Positions 10,308-22,796 of a DNA stretch of 64,000 bases are shown here, in pieces. The first letter of the stretch is position 1, and every line of letters starts with the position of its first letter. The position numbers were made by a program, and so were the translations under genes. The notes under the pieces were generated by a model, which was given only the letters and a program-made list of their open reading frames with translations, had not been told where the DNA came from and did no database searches. The stretch is from Cordia subcordata. Its lineage: Eukaryota; Streptophyta; Magnoliopsida; Boraginales; Cordiaceae. The stretch covers positions 6,076,001 to 6,140,000 of the forward strand of contig JAPTOF010000015.1 of the NCBI GenBank assembly GCA_028554755.1, written 5' to 3'.

Positions 10308-12210
10308 TGATGTGTCTCTCGAGCAAAAACTTGATACGTCTCTCGAGTGCAAGCTCTAAAGACCTGCAAGCACATGGATTGATGCAGTGTAGTATGTGCG
10401 AGAACAAGTGTTGAACCACAGGGAGGCTATATTGTCAGATGGATTCTACATGTGTGTTCTAGAGTGTGCCTAAAAAAAAAGAATCCTAAACTATCTATTT
10501 TTGGGATTTTGGATTTTTGATTGTCGGGAGCTTTAACTAAAATGAATTAAACTAAACTATGGAAATGGAAAGTGGGAAACAAGCTAATCTGGAAGAACTA
10601 ACAAATGAAAAGGTGTTAGGGTGACTTTTACTTATGAATGTGTGATTCTATACTCAAATGCTATGGGATTGAAGAATGATGGCTTACTTTCATAATTGCT
10701 CTTAACTAGGTTGCTAAATCAGTGTCTTAATTTCCCTTTAAGACTAGGTGCGGGTCCGTCTCTAGGCGACGCCTCCTAGAACTACGGCGTGGTCCTTATG
10801 ACCTAGGGCCTTAAGAGTGACCAATTAGCTTTTTAGGTGACTTAGAATGAGCCTACCCTAGTACTTAAATCATTGGCTAGATTTAAAGCCAAGACTTAGT
10901 GTTGCTAAAGTCGACTAAACCTATCCTGAAACCTATTGGCTAGATTTAAAGCCAAAGGAGACTCGGCCTAGGCTAGCCCTAAATTACTTACCATCATTCT
11001 AAGGTCACTACGATGAGATTTGACTTGATAGCACATTTATACATGTTCTTAACCAAGGTGTTCGTGAATAAAAGGATCTATTGAACTACCAAACATCGTC
11101 ATGCTCGGATTACACCATTAGAAGGAATTAACAACCAACCTGTATGCGTTGTTGAAGTTATATTCACTACTAGGCATGCAAATATACACATAGACATGAA
11201 TATAAGCATTACCCACTTCATAGCATCCGCATGTAAACACATAGACATGACTATAGCATGGATTAGATGTGTTTAGTAATAAATAAATTTCAATTTATAC
11301 ACAATCTACTCATTTAGGCATTTAATCAAACACTTAGACATGAATGAGAAAATAACCATTTGAACAAGAAAATCCCACATGTATATATTCAGCCGTTTAA
11401 TCCCATAACATAAGAGTATATAGCTAACCCATTACATAAGTTAAATCACTCTACACAAGTCTACTCAATCATAATAAGAGATAGAATAAAAGAGAGCTTA
11501 TGAAGCTTTCTTTCATCCTAGCTAATCTTGTGTAAAGCTCTTGAGCAACCTGAATCCAAATGTTGAAACCCTCTAAATTCTCTTGATTCACAGTGATGAA
11601 ATGTGTGAGAGAGTATGTGTGATGTAGGTGAAGACTAGGGTTAAGTGTGTGTTTGTGATGGGTATGTAAAGATCCTTTTTAGAATTGTCAAAAAGATCTA
11701 CTTTTTAAGTATGAAAATCGGGTTCTTATATAAGCTTTTTACTAGGTCGACCGACTTCTCCTCTTAGCTCGACCAGTTTTTTGGTGATGCTCTCTGGATT
11801 GGCAGGTCGACCCAGCTTTGGAGAGGTGGTCGTCCGGCTATTTTTAGCTCCTCTCTGGAGTGGTCGGTCGACCTAGCTAGTCGACCGCCTCCTTCTCTTA
11901 GGTCATCCGGCTGACTTCCTTCCTCCATTCTTTGTCTTTCTAGCCTTTGATCTTCTCGTTTTGACCTGTACATCTCCTAACTTCATCACCTATCATTGCC
12001 CCAATCATGATCTTAACCCAAAGTTCACCCAAATCATTGAAAACAAGCAATTAGTGTAGCAATTTGTCTCTTAAACTCAATATGTACATTTGTTTGCGCT
12101 TAAGCCTATTCTTATCAAAAGCACTACACCAATGCATCTTTTTGAGCACTTAATACCTCTTAAACATAGGCAAATAACAATGCAAACACACACAAAAACA
12201 CAACACATCA
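10308..12210 (-). mobile_element. Solo LTR B (Athila type), inserted in the A2 LTR
   Basis: On the minus strand it begins TGATGTGTTGTGTTTTTGTG at 12210 and is homologous throughout to the 5' LTR of the Athila element at 16290-18170. Its 3' terminus is duplicated: two near copies of TGATRYGTCTCTCGAG (10308 and 10332, plus strand) lie 24 bp apart. It contains the GGTCGACC palindrome cluster (11746-11925) and a TATATAAG box (about 11725-11735). No internal sequence follows, so it is a solo LTR left by LTR-LTR recombination. Flanking 5-mers ataag and atatg match at 4 of 5. Confidence 0.8.
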
Positions 12211-13342
12211 ATATGCTTTATGCTTAGGGCTTCAAAGGCTATTTTACATACATGTCTATATGTTTATTAAAATGCCCCAAAGAAATTGCATATATACATT
12301 GAAGTCTATTGTGCTATTAACCATTTCTAAATCATTATGCTAGCATGTCTATGTGTTTGCGTGGTGATTACATGAAGTGGGTATGCCTATATACATGTCT
12401 ATGTGTGTGCTAGCATACTTAATAGCATAAATAGCTTCTATTGCTTACATGTCGGGTGCGATTGCTTAAATTGGTGTAATCTAAGTATGTCTATGTGCTT
12501 AGTAGTAGAATACCCCGGAATATTCTCGAACGCCATGCCCTAGATGTGTTTACTTTGCGCTTAAATGTTAATATCTGTAATTGTGATGATGATCGATCGT
12601 GCATATGTAATGGCTAGCCTAGGTCGAGTCTCCCTTAGTTTTAAATCTAGCTAATGGGTTTCAGGATAGGTTAGTTGACCGTAGACGGACTAGGCCTTGG
12701 CTTTAAATCCAGCCAATGGTCTAGACGCTAGCCTTAGTTTTAAATCTAGCTAATGGGTTTTAGGATAGGTTAGTTGACCGTAGACGGACTAGGCCTTGGC
12801 TTTAAATCCAGCCAATGGTCTAGACGCTAGGGTTAGATCGATCTAAGTCACTTAGAATCCTAACTAGATAGCCCTATAACCCTAAGTCATAAAGACCATA
12901 CGCCGTGGCTCTAGGGGTCAACACTTAGAGGTGAATTAAGAAGTTAATTAGGAGTCTAGACGAGAGCAACCAAGTTTAATCCATTAAGCAACCCTAACAA
13001 GAAGTAGTAATCACCCATTTGCAAGCCGTAATCACTCTATTCCCCATTTCCACATGTTAGCATCCCCTTAGATCGCTTGATTCCCCATCACATATACACA
13101 CACACCTCTTTTTATGTCCTTGTTCTTAGATTAGGTTTACTTTTCCGGAGCTCCCTTTAAATAAAAAACCCCAAAAACATAATAGTTAGGACCTTAACAT
13201 GTACCTTTTAGAATGCACTTAGCTTAGGACACCATACATGTTAGGCCTCCTCGTGGATTCGACCCCGCACTCGTACACACTGTACTACACACGTCCCGTG
13301 TGCTTGCGGGCTATTTAGGCTTGCGCTGCGAGATAGCAATGA
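12211..13342 (+). mobile_element. A2 5' LTR, right part
   Basis: Continues the A2 LTR after solo LTR B. It includes four TTTAAATCYAGCYAA hairpin modules and the conserved 3' part with GGATTCGACCCCGCACT and CGGGCTATTTAGGCTTG. It ends ATGA at 13339-13342 where relatives have ATCA. The best match elsewhere is 62450-64000. Confidence 0.8.
12633..12830. repeat. 99-bp tandem duplication within the A2 LTR
   Basis: Two almost identical copies, 12633-12731 and 12732-12830, each with one TAGTTTTAAATCTAGCTAA module and one TTGGCTTTAAATCCAGCCAA module. Only two or three bases differ, so the duplication is recent relative to the element's age. Confidence 0.85.
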
Positions 13343-13348
13343 AGTTCT

Positions 13349-13366
13349 TGGCGCTGTTGCTGGGGA
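13349..13366 (+). promoter_or_regulatory. A2 primer binding site (tRNA-Asp)
   Basis: TGGCGCTGTTGCTGGGGA starts 6 bases after the LTR end. It is complementary, with two mismatches, to the 3' end of plant tRNA-Asp (...CCCCGGCAACGGCGCCA), the primer known for Athila elements. Confidence 0.75.
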
Positions 13367-13520
13367 GGCAACGGTTGTTTGGTTTCTTAGTTTTTATGTG
13401 TCTTAGTTCGTTACGTGTTGTTTTATCTTTTCTTTTCATGTTTTCTTTATTTTGATTAATAAAAAAAATTCAAAAAAAGTTGTTGACCATTGTGAAGAGG
13501 TTTACTTGTTTCAATTAATC

Positions 13521-15444
13521 ATGAACGATCCTAATGCATCATGGTGGTCACTTGTATCCTCTTTCCCACCGCCCGAACATGTTCCTATTGCATGTCGCAT
13601 TTGTGGAAGTTTTATGCATCCAACTGTTTTCTGTCCCTATGAAAATTCTCTACCTAAGTCTAGTGCTAACTATGACCCTTATAGTCATGCATCATCTCAT
13701 GCATCTTCATTTAGAAATCATGACTATGGGAATGCATATTCTTGTTGTTGCAATCTATGTAGAAGTCGAGCTCATGATTCCAATACTTGCCTTACTTTCC
13801 ACCTTTATCCCCGATTGCATGCTACGGCCTATGCCCTTAGCAATCATATGCCCATGCATGCATCTTCATCCAATTATCATGATTCTAGGGAGCAAAATTA
13901 TACATCTTCATATTGGGATCAAGATAACTCTTCATATTTTCCACCTTATTGCTTTGAAAGTCCATCTCCTGCACCGTCATTCCTACCCAAACTTCCTTCG
14001 AGTTTTATAATGGTTGTGCTTATAGTGACCCAAATCAAGATATTTACCATTTTCACTCGGTTGAACCCTCTTCCGTAATGTCTTCATTCTCGGAGCAATT
14101 AGATCAAATGCTTGAGCAATCCCAATCTCTCCTCCAATCCAATCAAGAGGAACTAGAGAGTTTGAAGAGAGACACCAAATCTCTAGGTGAACGCTTAAAG
14201 AGAATGGTTGAGAGTGTGTAACTCATGAGTGAGAATGTTGAAATACCTTTAGAACAAGTTGACGGGATAGAGATAAGACTTAATGATGAGGTGACTAGGG
14301 GTGGAAATGATGATGTATTGGAAGACAACTAGAAAGAAAGGTTGATGAAGAGATAACATCTTGTTGTGAGGATGAGCTTAATGATAATTTGGTTCTTGAT
14401 GACTCTTATGATTATGTTCTAGAGAAAGTAGTACCCTATCCTCCTAAGCTTTCAACGTCTTCCATTGAGTCATGTGAGCCTTTTCTTTCTCTTTATCCCA
14501 TATATTCCGCACACTTAGAGGTTGAGTCTCATAATCATAGCACTTATTTGCATTTCGAGTTTACATTTAGGGAGTCTAGGGTACACATCTCCCCCGAGTA
14601 TTCATGCAAACATGAGCCAAAATCCATTGAGTCCTCATTGTCTCCTCCATATATGTATACCCCTTATGAAAAGCATGATGATGAGATAACACTCACTAGC
14701 AATGAATATATTGATGAATTTGATGTGACGTTAGCTAGTGAAGGCTTAGAGTCATCCATTAAGGAAAATAGGACATCAATTTTGGAGTCTTTAGATGATG
14801 AGTCTCTTAGAGTTAGGAATCATTATGTTAAGGCAATTAGCAACTCTAAGAAGACACATAAGAAAGAAATTGGTGTGTTTGGAAGAACGATCTATGGGTC
14901 TTTTTGGATGTTTGATGGATCTTTATTGGAGGAAAACCCACTAGGATCGAATCCACCCCTCATGAGGAGTTAGACCGACCTAGGCTTGATGATGAGGTAT
15001 CTTATGGAGAGGAAGAGTGTAGTACGTCCACTTCTCTTTCTCCGAGTGTCGCTCCTATTCTCCTTTCCCATTCCGTTGTGCCTTCCTTTTTGGAGCTCAC
15101 GTGTGTGTCTTCATGCATAGAACATTTTCATCCAGGGTTAGATAGCACTTTTCCCATGTTGCATGCATTAGACTTCTCCTTGACCCATGGGGAGGGTGTG
15201 TTTCTAGTCCTTGATTATGAGAAGGAGGCCATGGGGCGGTTAGTTAGAGTGCATACGGGGCATGATTTTTCACATTTATGCATGATACCTTCCAAACTTG
15301 TGCACACATTCTCATTTGATGTTTCGGGGTAGAATCTTGAAAAAGGTTGCATTGTGCATTCATTATCCCATCATATAATGCATGACCATTTTCTTTCTGC
15401 TGCTTGTGCTTGGTTGAATATCCGGCAATCATGTATTGCTCTAA
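13521..15444 (+). pseudogene. A2 zinc-knuckle ORF (non-autonomous element protein), frameshifted
   Basis: The ATG at 13521 opens MNDPNASWWSLVSSFPPPEH, matching the start of the element C ORF at 51119. Two perfect CX2CX4HX4C knuckles follow: CRICGSFMHPTVFC (residues 28-41) and CNLCRSRAHDSNTC about 50 residues later. Next come a His/Ser/Tyr-rich stretch, a coiled-coil-like Gln/Leu/Glu segment (after about 14095), a long acidic region and a conserved C-terminal block (LHALDFSLTHGEGVF). The frame shifts near 14005 and again near 14330 and 14975, and a few stops occur, so this copy is inactive. It keeps CAA codons where copy C has TAA. No protease, RT or integrase is present. Function is unknown; the knuckles suggest nucleic-acid binding. 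Confidence 0.75.
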
Positions 15445-16289
15445 CACTAGCGCCCGGTTGGAGGCGTTAAATCCAGCGCTACTAGGAGGCACCCTAGACA
15501 TATGTATACTTTTCTTGTTTTCCTTGTCTTTTACTTTTTTTCATTTTTATTGCTTTTACTTATTATACTTGCTTTCTTGTTTAATTTCCTTGATTTCTAT
15601 TTTTCTTTTTATTTGCTTTCTTTTTCACCTTCCCAAGTGTTGATCCCCACTTCTATTATTTCCCATTCTTTATACACCTTGTTTATCATTTGATGATGCC
15701 AATGCGAGCTCACATGGCATATGCTACTAATCGTATGCTTTGAGTGTCTGTCATTTGTTGAGAAATAGGATTAGTAGACAAATTATTGATCATTGCCATC
15801 AAAGAGCTTCAAAAGCAACACAAGATTGTATCTATCCTTTAGCTACTTGTTCCCTTTTATCTACCCCATCCACCACTCTTACTTGCTTTATATTGCCTAT
15901 TTGCTTATTGAGTAGTATAGTTCTATTTGCTTAAGGACAAGCAAAGTTTAGGTTTGGGGGTATGGGAGTTTGGTTTTCTCATTATATGCTTTGTGTAGGG
16001 TAGATGTGCATTATGTGCTTAAAATGGTGAAATTTTTTTTATTTTGATGCATGTAGAGTCGTTTGTCTCTTGGTTGATTGGAGTGTTAGCTTTTGTGATT
16101 GATTTGATTGATTGATGAATATGAGTTGCATTGTGGGAAGTGAATGGAGTGGATTGAAAATAGTTTTAGAGGGGATGCCCTTGACAATTGTGGGAAGTGA
16201 GGACCTTTAAGAATAACCATTGTAGCCACCCCATAGCTTGGTATGAAAAAGTAAAGAAAAATAAAAAGGTTGTAGATATGAGTGGCTTT
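15445..16289 (+). other. A2 3' internal non-coding region
   Basis: Contains the conserved post-ORF block at 15448-15497, a T/C-rich stretch (15500-15690), and a hairpin with purine tract at 15927-15960. It aligns with 53078-53950 of element C and breaks at gcttt (16285-16289), just before the Athila LTR; no second gcttt copy is recognisable on the other side because that junction was deleted. Confidence 0.7.
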
Positions 16290-18170
16290 TGATGTGTTGT
16301 GTTTTTGTGTGTGTTTGCATTATCATTTACCTATATTTTAGAGGTGTTGAGTGCTCGTAATGATGCATTAGTGCAGTGCTTTTGATAAGAATATGCTTAA
16401 TCGTAAACAAATGTACATATCGAGTTTAAGAGACAAATTGCTACACTAATTGCTTATTTTCAATGATTTAGGTGAACTTTGGATTAAGATCGAGATTGGA
16501 CGATGAAAGGTGATGAAGATGGGAAATGCACGGGTCTAAAAGAGATGACCAGAGACTGAAAAGACAAATAATGGAGGAAGAAAGTCAGCCGGACGACCAA
16601 GGAAAAAGAGCCGGTCGACCGGCCACTCCAGAGAGGTGCCAAAAATAGCCCGACGACCACCCTTCCAGAGCCGGTCGACCGGCCACTCCAGAGAGCATCA
16701 TTAAAAAGCTGGTCGAGCTAGGTCCTGAGGCCGGTGGACCTAGACGGTCGACCGACAATATGCTGAGAACATATAAATAGGGCCCGATTCTGCAAAAAAG
16801 AGGGAGGACTTTTTGGAAGATTAACACACACTTCACACCTAAAATTCTCACACACTTAACCCTAGATCCCACCACTTCACACACACTTTTCACACATTTC
16901 TCACTAAGAACCAATCTTGATTTGGAGGGTTCAAACATTTTGGAATCAAGTTTGCTCAAAAGTTTTGTACAAGATTAGCTAGGATGAAAGGGAAGCTTCA
17001 TTATCTCGCTTTCATTCTATTTCCTATTATGATTGAGTAGACTTGTGTAGGGTGATTTAACTTATGTAATGGGTTAACTATATACTCTTATGATATGGGA
17101 TATGATGGCTGTATATATATACATGTTTCGAATTTTCTTGTTCAAATGGGTATTTTCTCATTCATGTCTAAGTGTTTGATAAAATGCCTAGATGAGTAAC
17201 ATGTGTATAAATTGAAGTTTGTTTGTTACTAAACACATCTAATCCATATTATGATCATGTCTATGTGTTTGTATGTGGATGCTATGAAGTGGGTAATGCT
17301 TTTATTCATGTAGATATGTATATTTGCATGCCTAGTAACGAGCATAACTTCAATAACGCATACGTGTTGGGTGTTAATTATTTCTAATGGTGTGAACTGA
17401 ACATGAAGATGTTTGGTAGTTGAATAGGTTCCATTATTCACGAGCACCTTGGCCTTGAACATGTATGAACGCACTAGTAAGTCAAATCCTGCTGTAGTGA
17501 CCTTAGAATGACGAAGTATAATTTACGGCTAGTCTAGGCTGAGTCTCCTTTTGCTTTAAATCCAGCCAATAGGTTTCCGGATAGGTTTAGTCGACCTTAG
17601 CAACACTAGGTCTTGGCTTTAAATCCAGCCAAAGGTTTAGGTACTAAGGCAGGTTCATTCTAAGCCACCTAGGAAGTTAGTTAGTCACTCTTGAGGCCCT
17701 AGGTCATAAGGACCACGCCGTAGCTCTAGGAGGCGCCGCCTAGGGACGGACTCGCACCGAGTCCTAGGGGGAAATTAGGACATTAACTAGCAACCTAGTT
17801 AAGAGCACTCATGATAGTTAGCCATCATTCCTTAATCCCATAGCATTTGAGTATAGAATTACCCATTCATAAGTCGAAGTCACCCTAACCCCTTCTCAAT
17901 TGTTAGTTCCCTCTTCACCAACTTGTGTTCCCATTTTTCGTATTCATAGTTTAGTTTTATTTACTTTACCTAGAGCTCCCGATAATCCAAAATCCCAAAA
18001 ATATGTCTAATTTAGATCTTTCTTTTTGGCACTTTCTAGAACACCAAGCATAGAATTCTCCCACATTATTCACGCCTCCCTGTGGTTCGACACCCGCACT
18101 TGTACACACTATATTGCACGATCCATATGCTTGTGGGTCTTTTAGAGCTTGCACTCGAAAGACGACACCA
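16290..18170 (+). mobile_element. Athila 5' LTR (family B)
   Basis: 1881 bp, starts TGATGTGTTGTGTTTTTGTG and ends ACACCA (ATCA expected). The promoter region has two copies of GAGCCGGTCGACCGGCCACT followed by CCAGAGAG (from about 16608 and 16668), further GGTCGA half sites to 16755, and a TATAAATA box at 16772-16779. The U5 side has TTAAATCCAGCCAA hairpins near 17555 and 17620. Confidence 0.85.
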
Positions 18171-18176
18171 AGTTCT

Positions 18177-18194
18177 TGGCGCCGTTGCTGGGGA
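18177..18194 (+). promoter_or_regulatory. Athila primer binding site (tRNA-Asp)
   Basis: TGGCGCCGTTGCTGGGGA, complementary to the 3' end of plant tRNA-Asp with one mismatch, starting 6 bases after the LTR end at 18170. Confidence 0.85.
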
Positions 18195-18454
18195 GGCACG
18201 GTGATTTGCATTCTTTGCTTGTGTGTTTTGGTAGTTGCTTTTCTTACTTCCTTGCTTTTTCTTTATAGTTTGTTTAGTTTTTGCTTATCTTGTTTATTGT
18301 TCATATTATCTTGCTTTGATCCTTGCTTATCTATTTTAGCTTTTGTTTTTTATTTTTAGTAGATTATTTTTTAGGATTGTGGATTATTTGCTGTAGTTAT
18401 TGGAATATTGAAGTTTTCGAGGGTTGAAGTGGCCGGAGTTAGGATAGATTATGC

Positions 18455-20297
18455 ATGCTTGGTAGGAGATCCCTTAGAAATCCCCTAGTTCCTCTTAATC
18501 CTGAACCTGATAGAATTGCTAGACATTTAAGGAATTTAGGAGATCTACTTGAGAAGATGGCCGATCCTAATCATCCTCCTAATCCTCCCAATCCCCCAAT
18601 GAATCCCATTCCACCTCATGATCACATTGGGCATCAAGCCTAAGCTTATTTTAGACGAGAGTCCCGTAGACCGGATCCACCCATAGATGAGGAACCCACT
18701 CTTAGGCAATTCTTTCTCCCCGAAGCCTTTGAGCCCAATTTGGAAATTCAAATTTCGGGTTTTGGGGAGACGAATTTTGAGATTAAGCCTAATATGTTTG
18801 CTATGCTTCCCTCTTTCTATGGGAGAAGCAATGAGAGTCCTCTAGATCATATCACTGATTTTGTTGAGATGAGTTCCACTCTCCATGTCCCCAATGTCTC
18901 TCAAGAGGTCATACGTCTAAGATTGTTTCCTTTCTCTCTTAAGGACAAGGCTAGGACTTAGTTGCATTCCTTACCCAATGGTTGCATTACTACATGGGCT
19001 GAGCTTCAATCTAAGTTCTTCCAAAAATTTTATCCCATGGCCAAGACGGCCGACCTTAGGACTGCCATTATGACTTTCTCCCAACATGACCTAGAATCTT
19101 TTCATGAGGCTTGGGAGAGGTTCAAGGATCTTCTTAGACAATGTCCACACCACGGGTACGGTAATCATGACCTAATGCAATACTTCTTTCGAGGCTTAAA
19201 CGAACAAAATAAGATGATGGTCAATGCCACCTCTGGTGGTGGCTTCTATCTTTTGAGACCGACCGAGGCATGGGAGAAAATAGAAATGATGGCTGAAAAT
19301 TCTTTTCAAAATTTTGCAATGGAAGGGTCTAGTCGAGGAGGCAACAAGAGAAGTGTTAGTGAGGTTGGAGTTTCTTTAGACTTACCCGCCAAGGTTGAGG
19401 CTTTGACAAATAAACTAGATCAATTCATTTCTTTGTCCATTTCATCCCAAGGTCATAGGACTAGTTCTTTAGGTTCTTCCTCCGCCCCTTTAGTTGTTGA
19501 AGTTTGTGCATTGTGCTCCGAGTCATCTCATGAGACCACAGCTTGCCCTTTAGCATCCCAATTTCCTGAATTCATGAAAGAGCAAGTGTGTGCCACACAA
19601 GGTTATTCTCGAGAGTATAATCCATACTCGAACACATACAATCCGGGTTGGAGGGACAACCCAAAATTTTCTTGGAGACAAGGACAGCATGAGTCTAGTT
19701 CACATCCTCAAGTTCCACCTCAGCAGCGACCCCGTCCTCAATATCCCCCAGGTTTCTATCATGTTAATCAACCCCATCTCACTGGTGCTCCTCAACCTCA
19801 GGCTTTGCCTGCTCCCTCTAGTAGCCAACCTTCTAGTAATGACATGATGAAGATAATGCAGTTCATTTAGAACCAACAACAGGAATTGGCAGAAAATAGG
19901 CAGCAAATGGCGAGGTTTGAGGCACAGTTAGGATAGATTGCTAGTCAATTGAGCGCTAGAGACCCCGGGAAATTGCCTTCTCAACCGGAGGTGAACCCTA
20001 GAGTCCAGTCCTGTTCCTCCGCCGATACCACTTATCCCCCTCAGGCCCATGCTAAGGCTGTCACCACTCTTAGGAGCAGTCGGGTAGTGGATAATAGGGT
20101 AGGAGTTGACTTTGCAGTGCCTACACCTAGTGGTCCTTCCGAGTCTAGAGCACCACATGGTAGCCTTGTTGAGGAAATTCTAGAGAAGGTCCTGTTGAGA
20201 GAGATGAGCCCATTAGAGATCATGGAGAGAGTAGTACTTCCCGCCCACATTGGGAGGGAAAAGAGCCTATTGATGACTCCTAGGTATCTAGAGGTAT
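18455..20297 (+). pseudogene. Athila gag polyprotein (broken by stops)
   Basis: From ATG 18455 a single frame runs to about 20185, broken only by in-frame stops near 18641, 18959, 19868 and 19934. Each is one transition from Gln or Trp (TAA/TAG at sites fitting CAA, CAG or TGG). A frameshift near 20185 changes frame. The capsid-like core (about 18740-19320: PSFYGRSNESPLDHITDF, LKDKAR, FFQKFYP, ESFHEAWERFKDLLRQCPHH) is the Retrotrans_gag domain that forms the particle. A single CX2CX4HX4C-like site (CALCSESSHETTAC) lies near 19507, then a Pro/Gln-rich tail. It supplies the structural protein in intact relatives. Confidence 0.85.
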
Positions 20298-20298
20298 A

Positions 20299-20906
20299 GA
20301 GCCTAGAGTTCCCTTTCCATCCGCTTTGGAGAGACCTACACCTAGTGAGGATTCTAGGTTCTTCAAAGTTTTAGAGCATCTTAAGGACCTTAAGGTCAAT
20401 CTTCCTTTGATAGATGCGATCATTTCCATCCCCTCTTATTCTAAGTTCTTTAAGGATCTTTGTACAAGGAAACGTAGGTCATCGAACATTCCTAAGAAGG
20501 TGAGGCTTACGGAGAAGGTGAGTAGTATTTGTACTTCGGGCCTTCCGCCCAAGATGAGTGACCCCAGAGCCTTCACCATTCCTTGTAGGATCCGTGAGAC
20601 CCAGATTGATCACGCCTTGTTAGATTTAGGATCTAGTGTGAATCTCATTCCCTACTTTGTCTATTAATAGCTAGGTCTAGGTGAGTTGTCTCCTACACAT
20701 GTTACTCTTCAGCTAGCTGATAGGTCTGAGCGTAGGCCTAGGGGTGTGATAGAGGACGTTATGGTCCAGGTAGGTGAGTTTGTGTACCCTGTTGACTTCA
20801 TAGTGTTAGATATGGATTCGGGACATGACTCTAGACATTTTACACCCATTCTTCTAGGTCGCCCCTTCTTTGCCACCGCAGATGCCATTATCCATTGTAG
20901 GTCGGG
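20299..20906 (+). pseudogene. Athila aspartic protease region
   Basis: Frame from about 20190 in phase 1 (ERPTPSEDSRFFKVL...) to about 20900. The retropepsin active site is HALLDLGSSVNLIPY near 20610-20655, with Leu in the position usually taken by Ser/Thr-Gly neighbours (Athila proteases normally read DLGASVN, so this is close to normal). The second half has the hydrophobic ILLGRPFFATADAII strand-helix (about 20850-20890). A stop at 20665 (TAA) and a frameshift near 20900 inactivate it. In live elements it cleaves Gag-Pol. Confidence 0.8.
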
Positions 20907-22796
20907 TTGGAGGTGAAATTTGGGAATTTGAGATTCACTATGAAGGTTGCAGAGGCGGTGAATAGGGCTAGTATAGGAGGAGAGGATGGAGAAGAGTGCT
21001 TTAGGGTGGATGTGATTGATTCTTGCGTTGAGGATCTTATAGAGAAGACTATGACTGATGGAGAAGATTTGAGGAAATTTGAGGAATTGATGTCTAGTTT
21101 TGATTTGGAGACCTTAGAGAGGGAATGGGTAGCTTCTACTTCCTTGATTGAGAGCCATTTGACTAATAAGTCACTTGAGGTTAATCCTTCTAGTCTCATT
21201 TCTAGTGATGTCCCCATTGATGATGTTGAGGTTAAGTCCCCCTTGGTTGAGCCTAGCCCTTCTTTAAAGCTCAAAACCCTTCCCGATCATTTGAAATATG
21301 CATTCCTAGGCTCTAGTTAGACCCTTCCGGTCATCATAGCTTTCGATCTTTCTAGTAAGCATGAGGAGCGTCTCTTAGAGGTCCTTAGGAAACATAGGAA
21401 GGCTATAGGGTGGAAAATTGATGATTTGAGAGATATAGACCCTTCGGTTTGCATGCATCGTATTCACCTTGAGGTTGGAGCCATTTCTTCTAGGGAAATG
21501 CAAAGGAGGCTAAACCCATACATGAGTGAAGTAGTTAAGAAAGAGATCATTAAGCTTTTAGATGCAGGCATTATTTATCCGATCTCCGATAGTGAGTGGG
21601 TTAGCCCAGTCCAAGTTGTCCCTAAGAAGTCCGGGATCACGGTTGTTGAGAATGAGAGAGGAGAGCTTATCCCTACACGCACTCCCACGGGATGGAAAGT
21701 TTGTATTGACTATAGGAAGCTCAACTCCAAAACTAGGAAGGATCATTTCCCATTGCCTTTTCTAGACCAGATCTTAGATAGAGTAGCTAGGCATAGCTAC
21801 TATTGTTTTCTAGATGGCTATTCGGGTTATAACCAGATCCCTGTGTTTCCTGAGGACCAGGAGAAGACCACATTTACTTGTCCCTATGGCACTTTTGCTT
21901 AGAGGAGAATGCCCTTCGGTCTTTGTAATGCCCCAGCGACTTTTCAGAGATGTATGATGGCCATTTTTAGTGACATGATTGAGAGACATTTAGAGATTTT
22001 CATGGATGATTTCTCAGTCTTTGGAGATAGCTTGATGAGTGCTTAAGTCATCTCTCTTTAGTCTTAGACCGATGTGTGGAGAAGAATCTAGTGTTAAGTT
22101 GGGAGAAATCCCACTTCATGGTGCAACGAGGGATAGTGTTGGGTCATGTTGTATCATCTAGTGGAATTCAAGTTGACCCAGGTAAGGTAGAATTAATTGA
22201 AAAGTTACCTGCCCCTAAGTGTGTCAAGGATGTTAGATCTTTTCTAGGGTATGCAGGATTTTACCGTAGATTCATTAAGGATTTTAGTCACATTGCACGC
22301 CCTTTGTCTAGGCTCCTAGCACAAGATGTCCCTTTTGACTTTGATGATGAATGTGTTAGAGCTTTCAATAGGCTTAAATCCTTATTGTCTACATCCCCAA
22401 TTATCCAGCCACCTAACTACAGTCTCCCATTTGAGGTTACGTGTGATGCATCCGATTATGCGATAGGAGCTGTTTTAGGTCAAAGGAAGGATAAGTTGCC
22501 CCATGTTGGGTACTATGCTAGCAAGACTCTTGATGAAGCACAAAAGAATTATACTACGACAGAAAAAGAGCTTCTAGCAATAGTTTTCTCCCTTGACAAG
22601 TTTAGGTCATACATCCTAGGGTCCAAAGTTATTGTCTACACTGATCATGCGGCATTGAAGTAATTGTTGTCTAAGAAAGAATCTAAGCCCTGCTTGATTA
22701 GGTGGTTGCTCCTCCTTCAAGAGTTTGACATGGAAATTCGGGATAAGAAGGGTAGAGAAAATTTAGTTGCAGATCATCTTTCCCGTCTTATTAGCG
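20907..22796 (+). pseudogene. Athila reverse transcriptase and RNase H
   Basis: Linker 20907-21400, then RT: WVSPVQVVPKKSG (21598), CIDYRKLNSKTRKDHFPLP (21702), FLDGYSGYNQI (21808), MPFGLCNAPATFQRCM (21908) and the catalytic FMDDF (about 22000). RNase H follows with VTCDASDYAIGAVL (22437), TTEKELLAIVF (22558) and VYTDHAALK (22632), giving the D-E-D residues. In-frame stops occur at 21318, 21900 and 22661, and one base is missing near 22033 inside the FGDSFDEC-type block, shifting frame. In intact elements it copies the RNA genome into DNA. Confidence 0.9.

Noticed and set aside
16585..16959. Minus-strand 124-codon frame in the B LTR
   Set aside because: Its body (repeated GVAGRPAL and WSSG) is just the translated palindrome cluster; no conserved protein.
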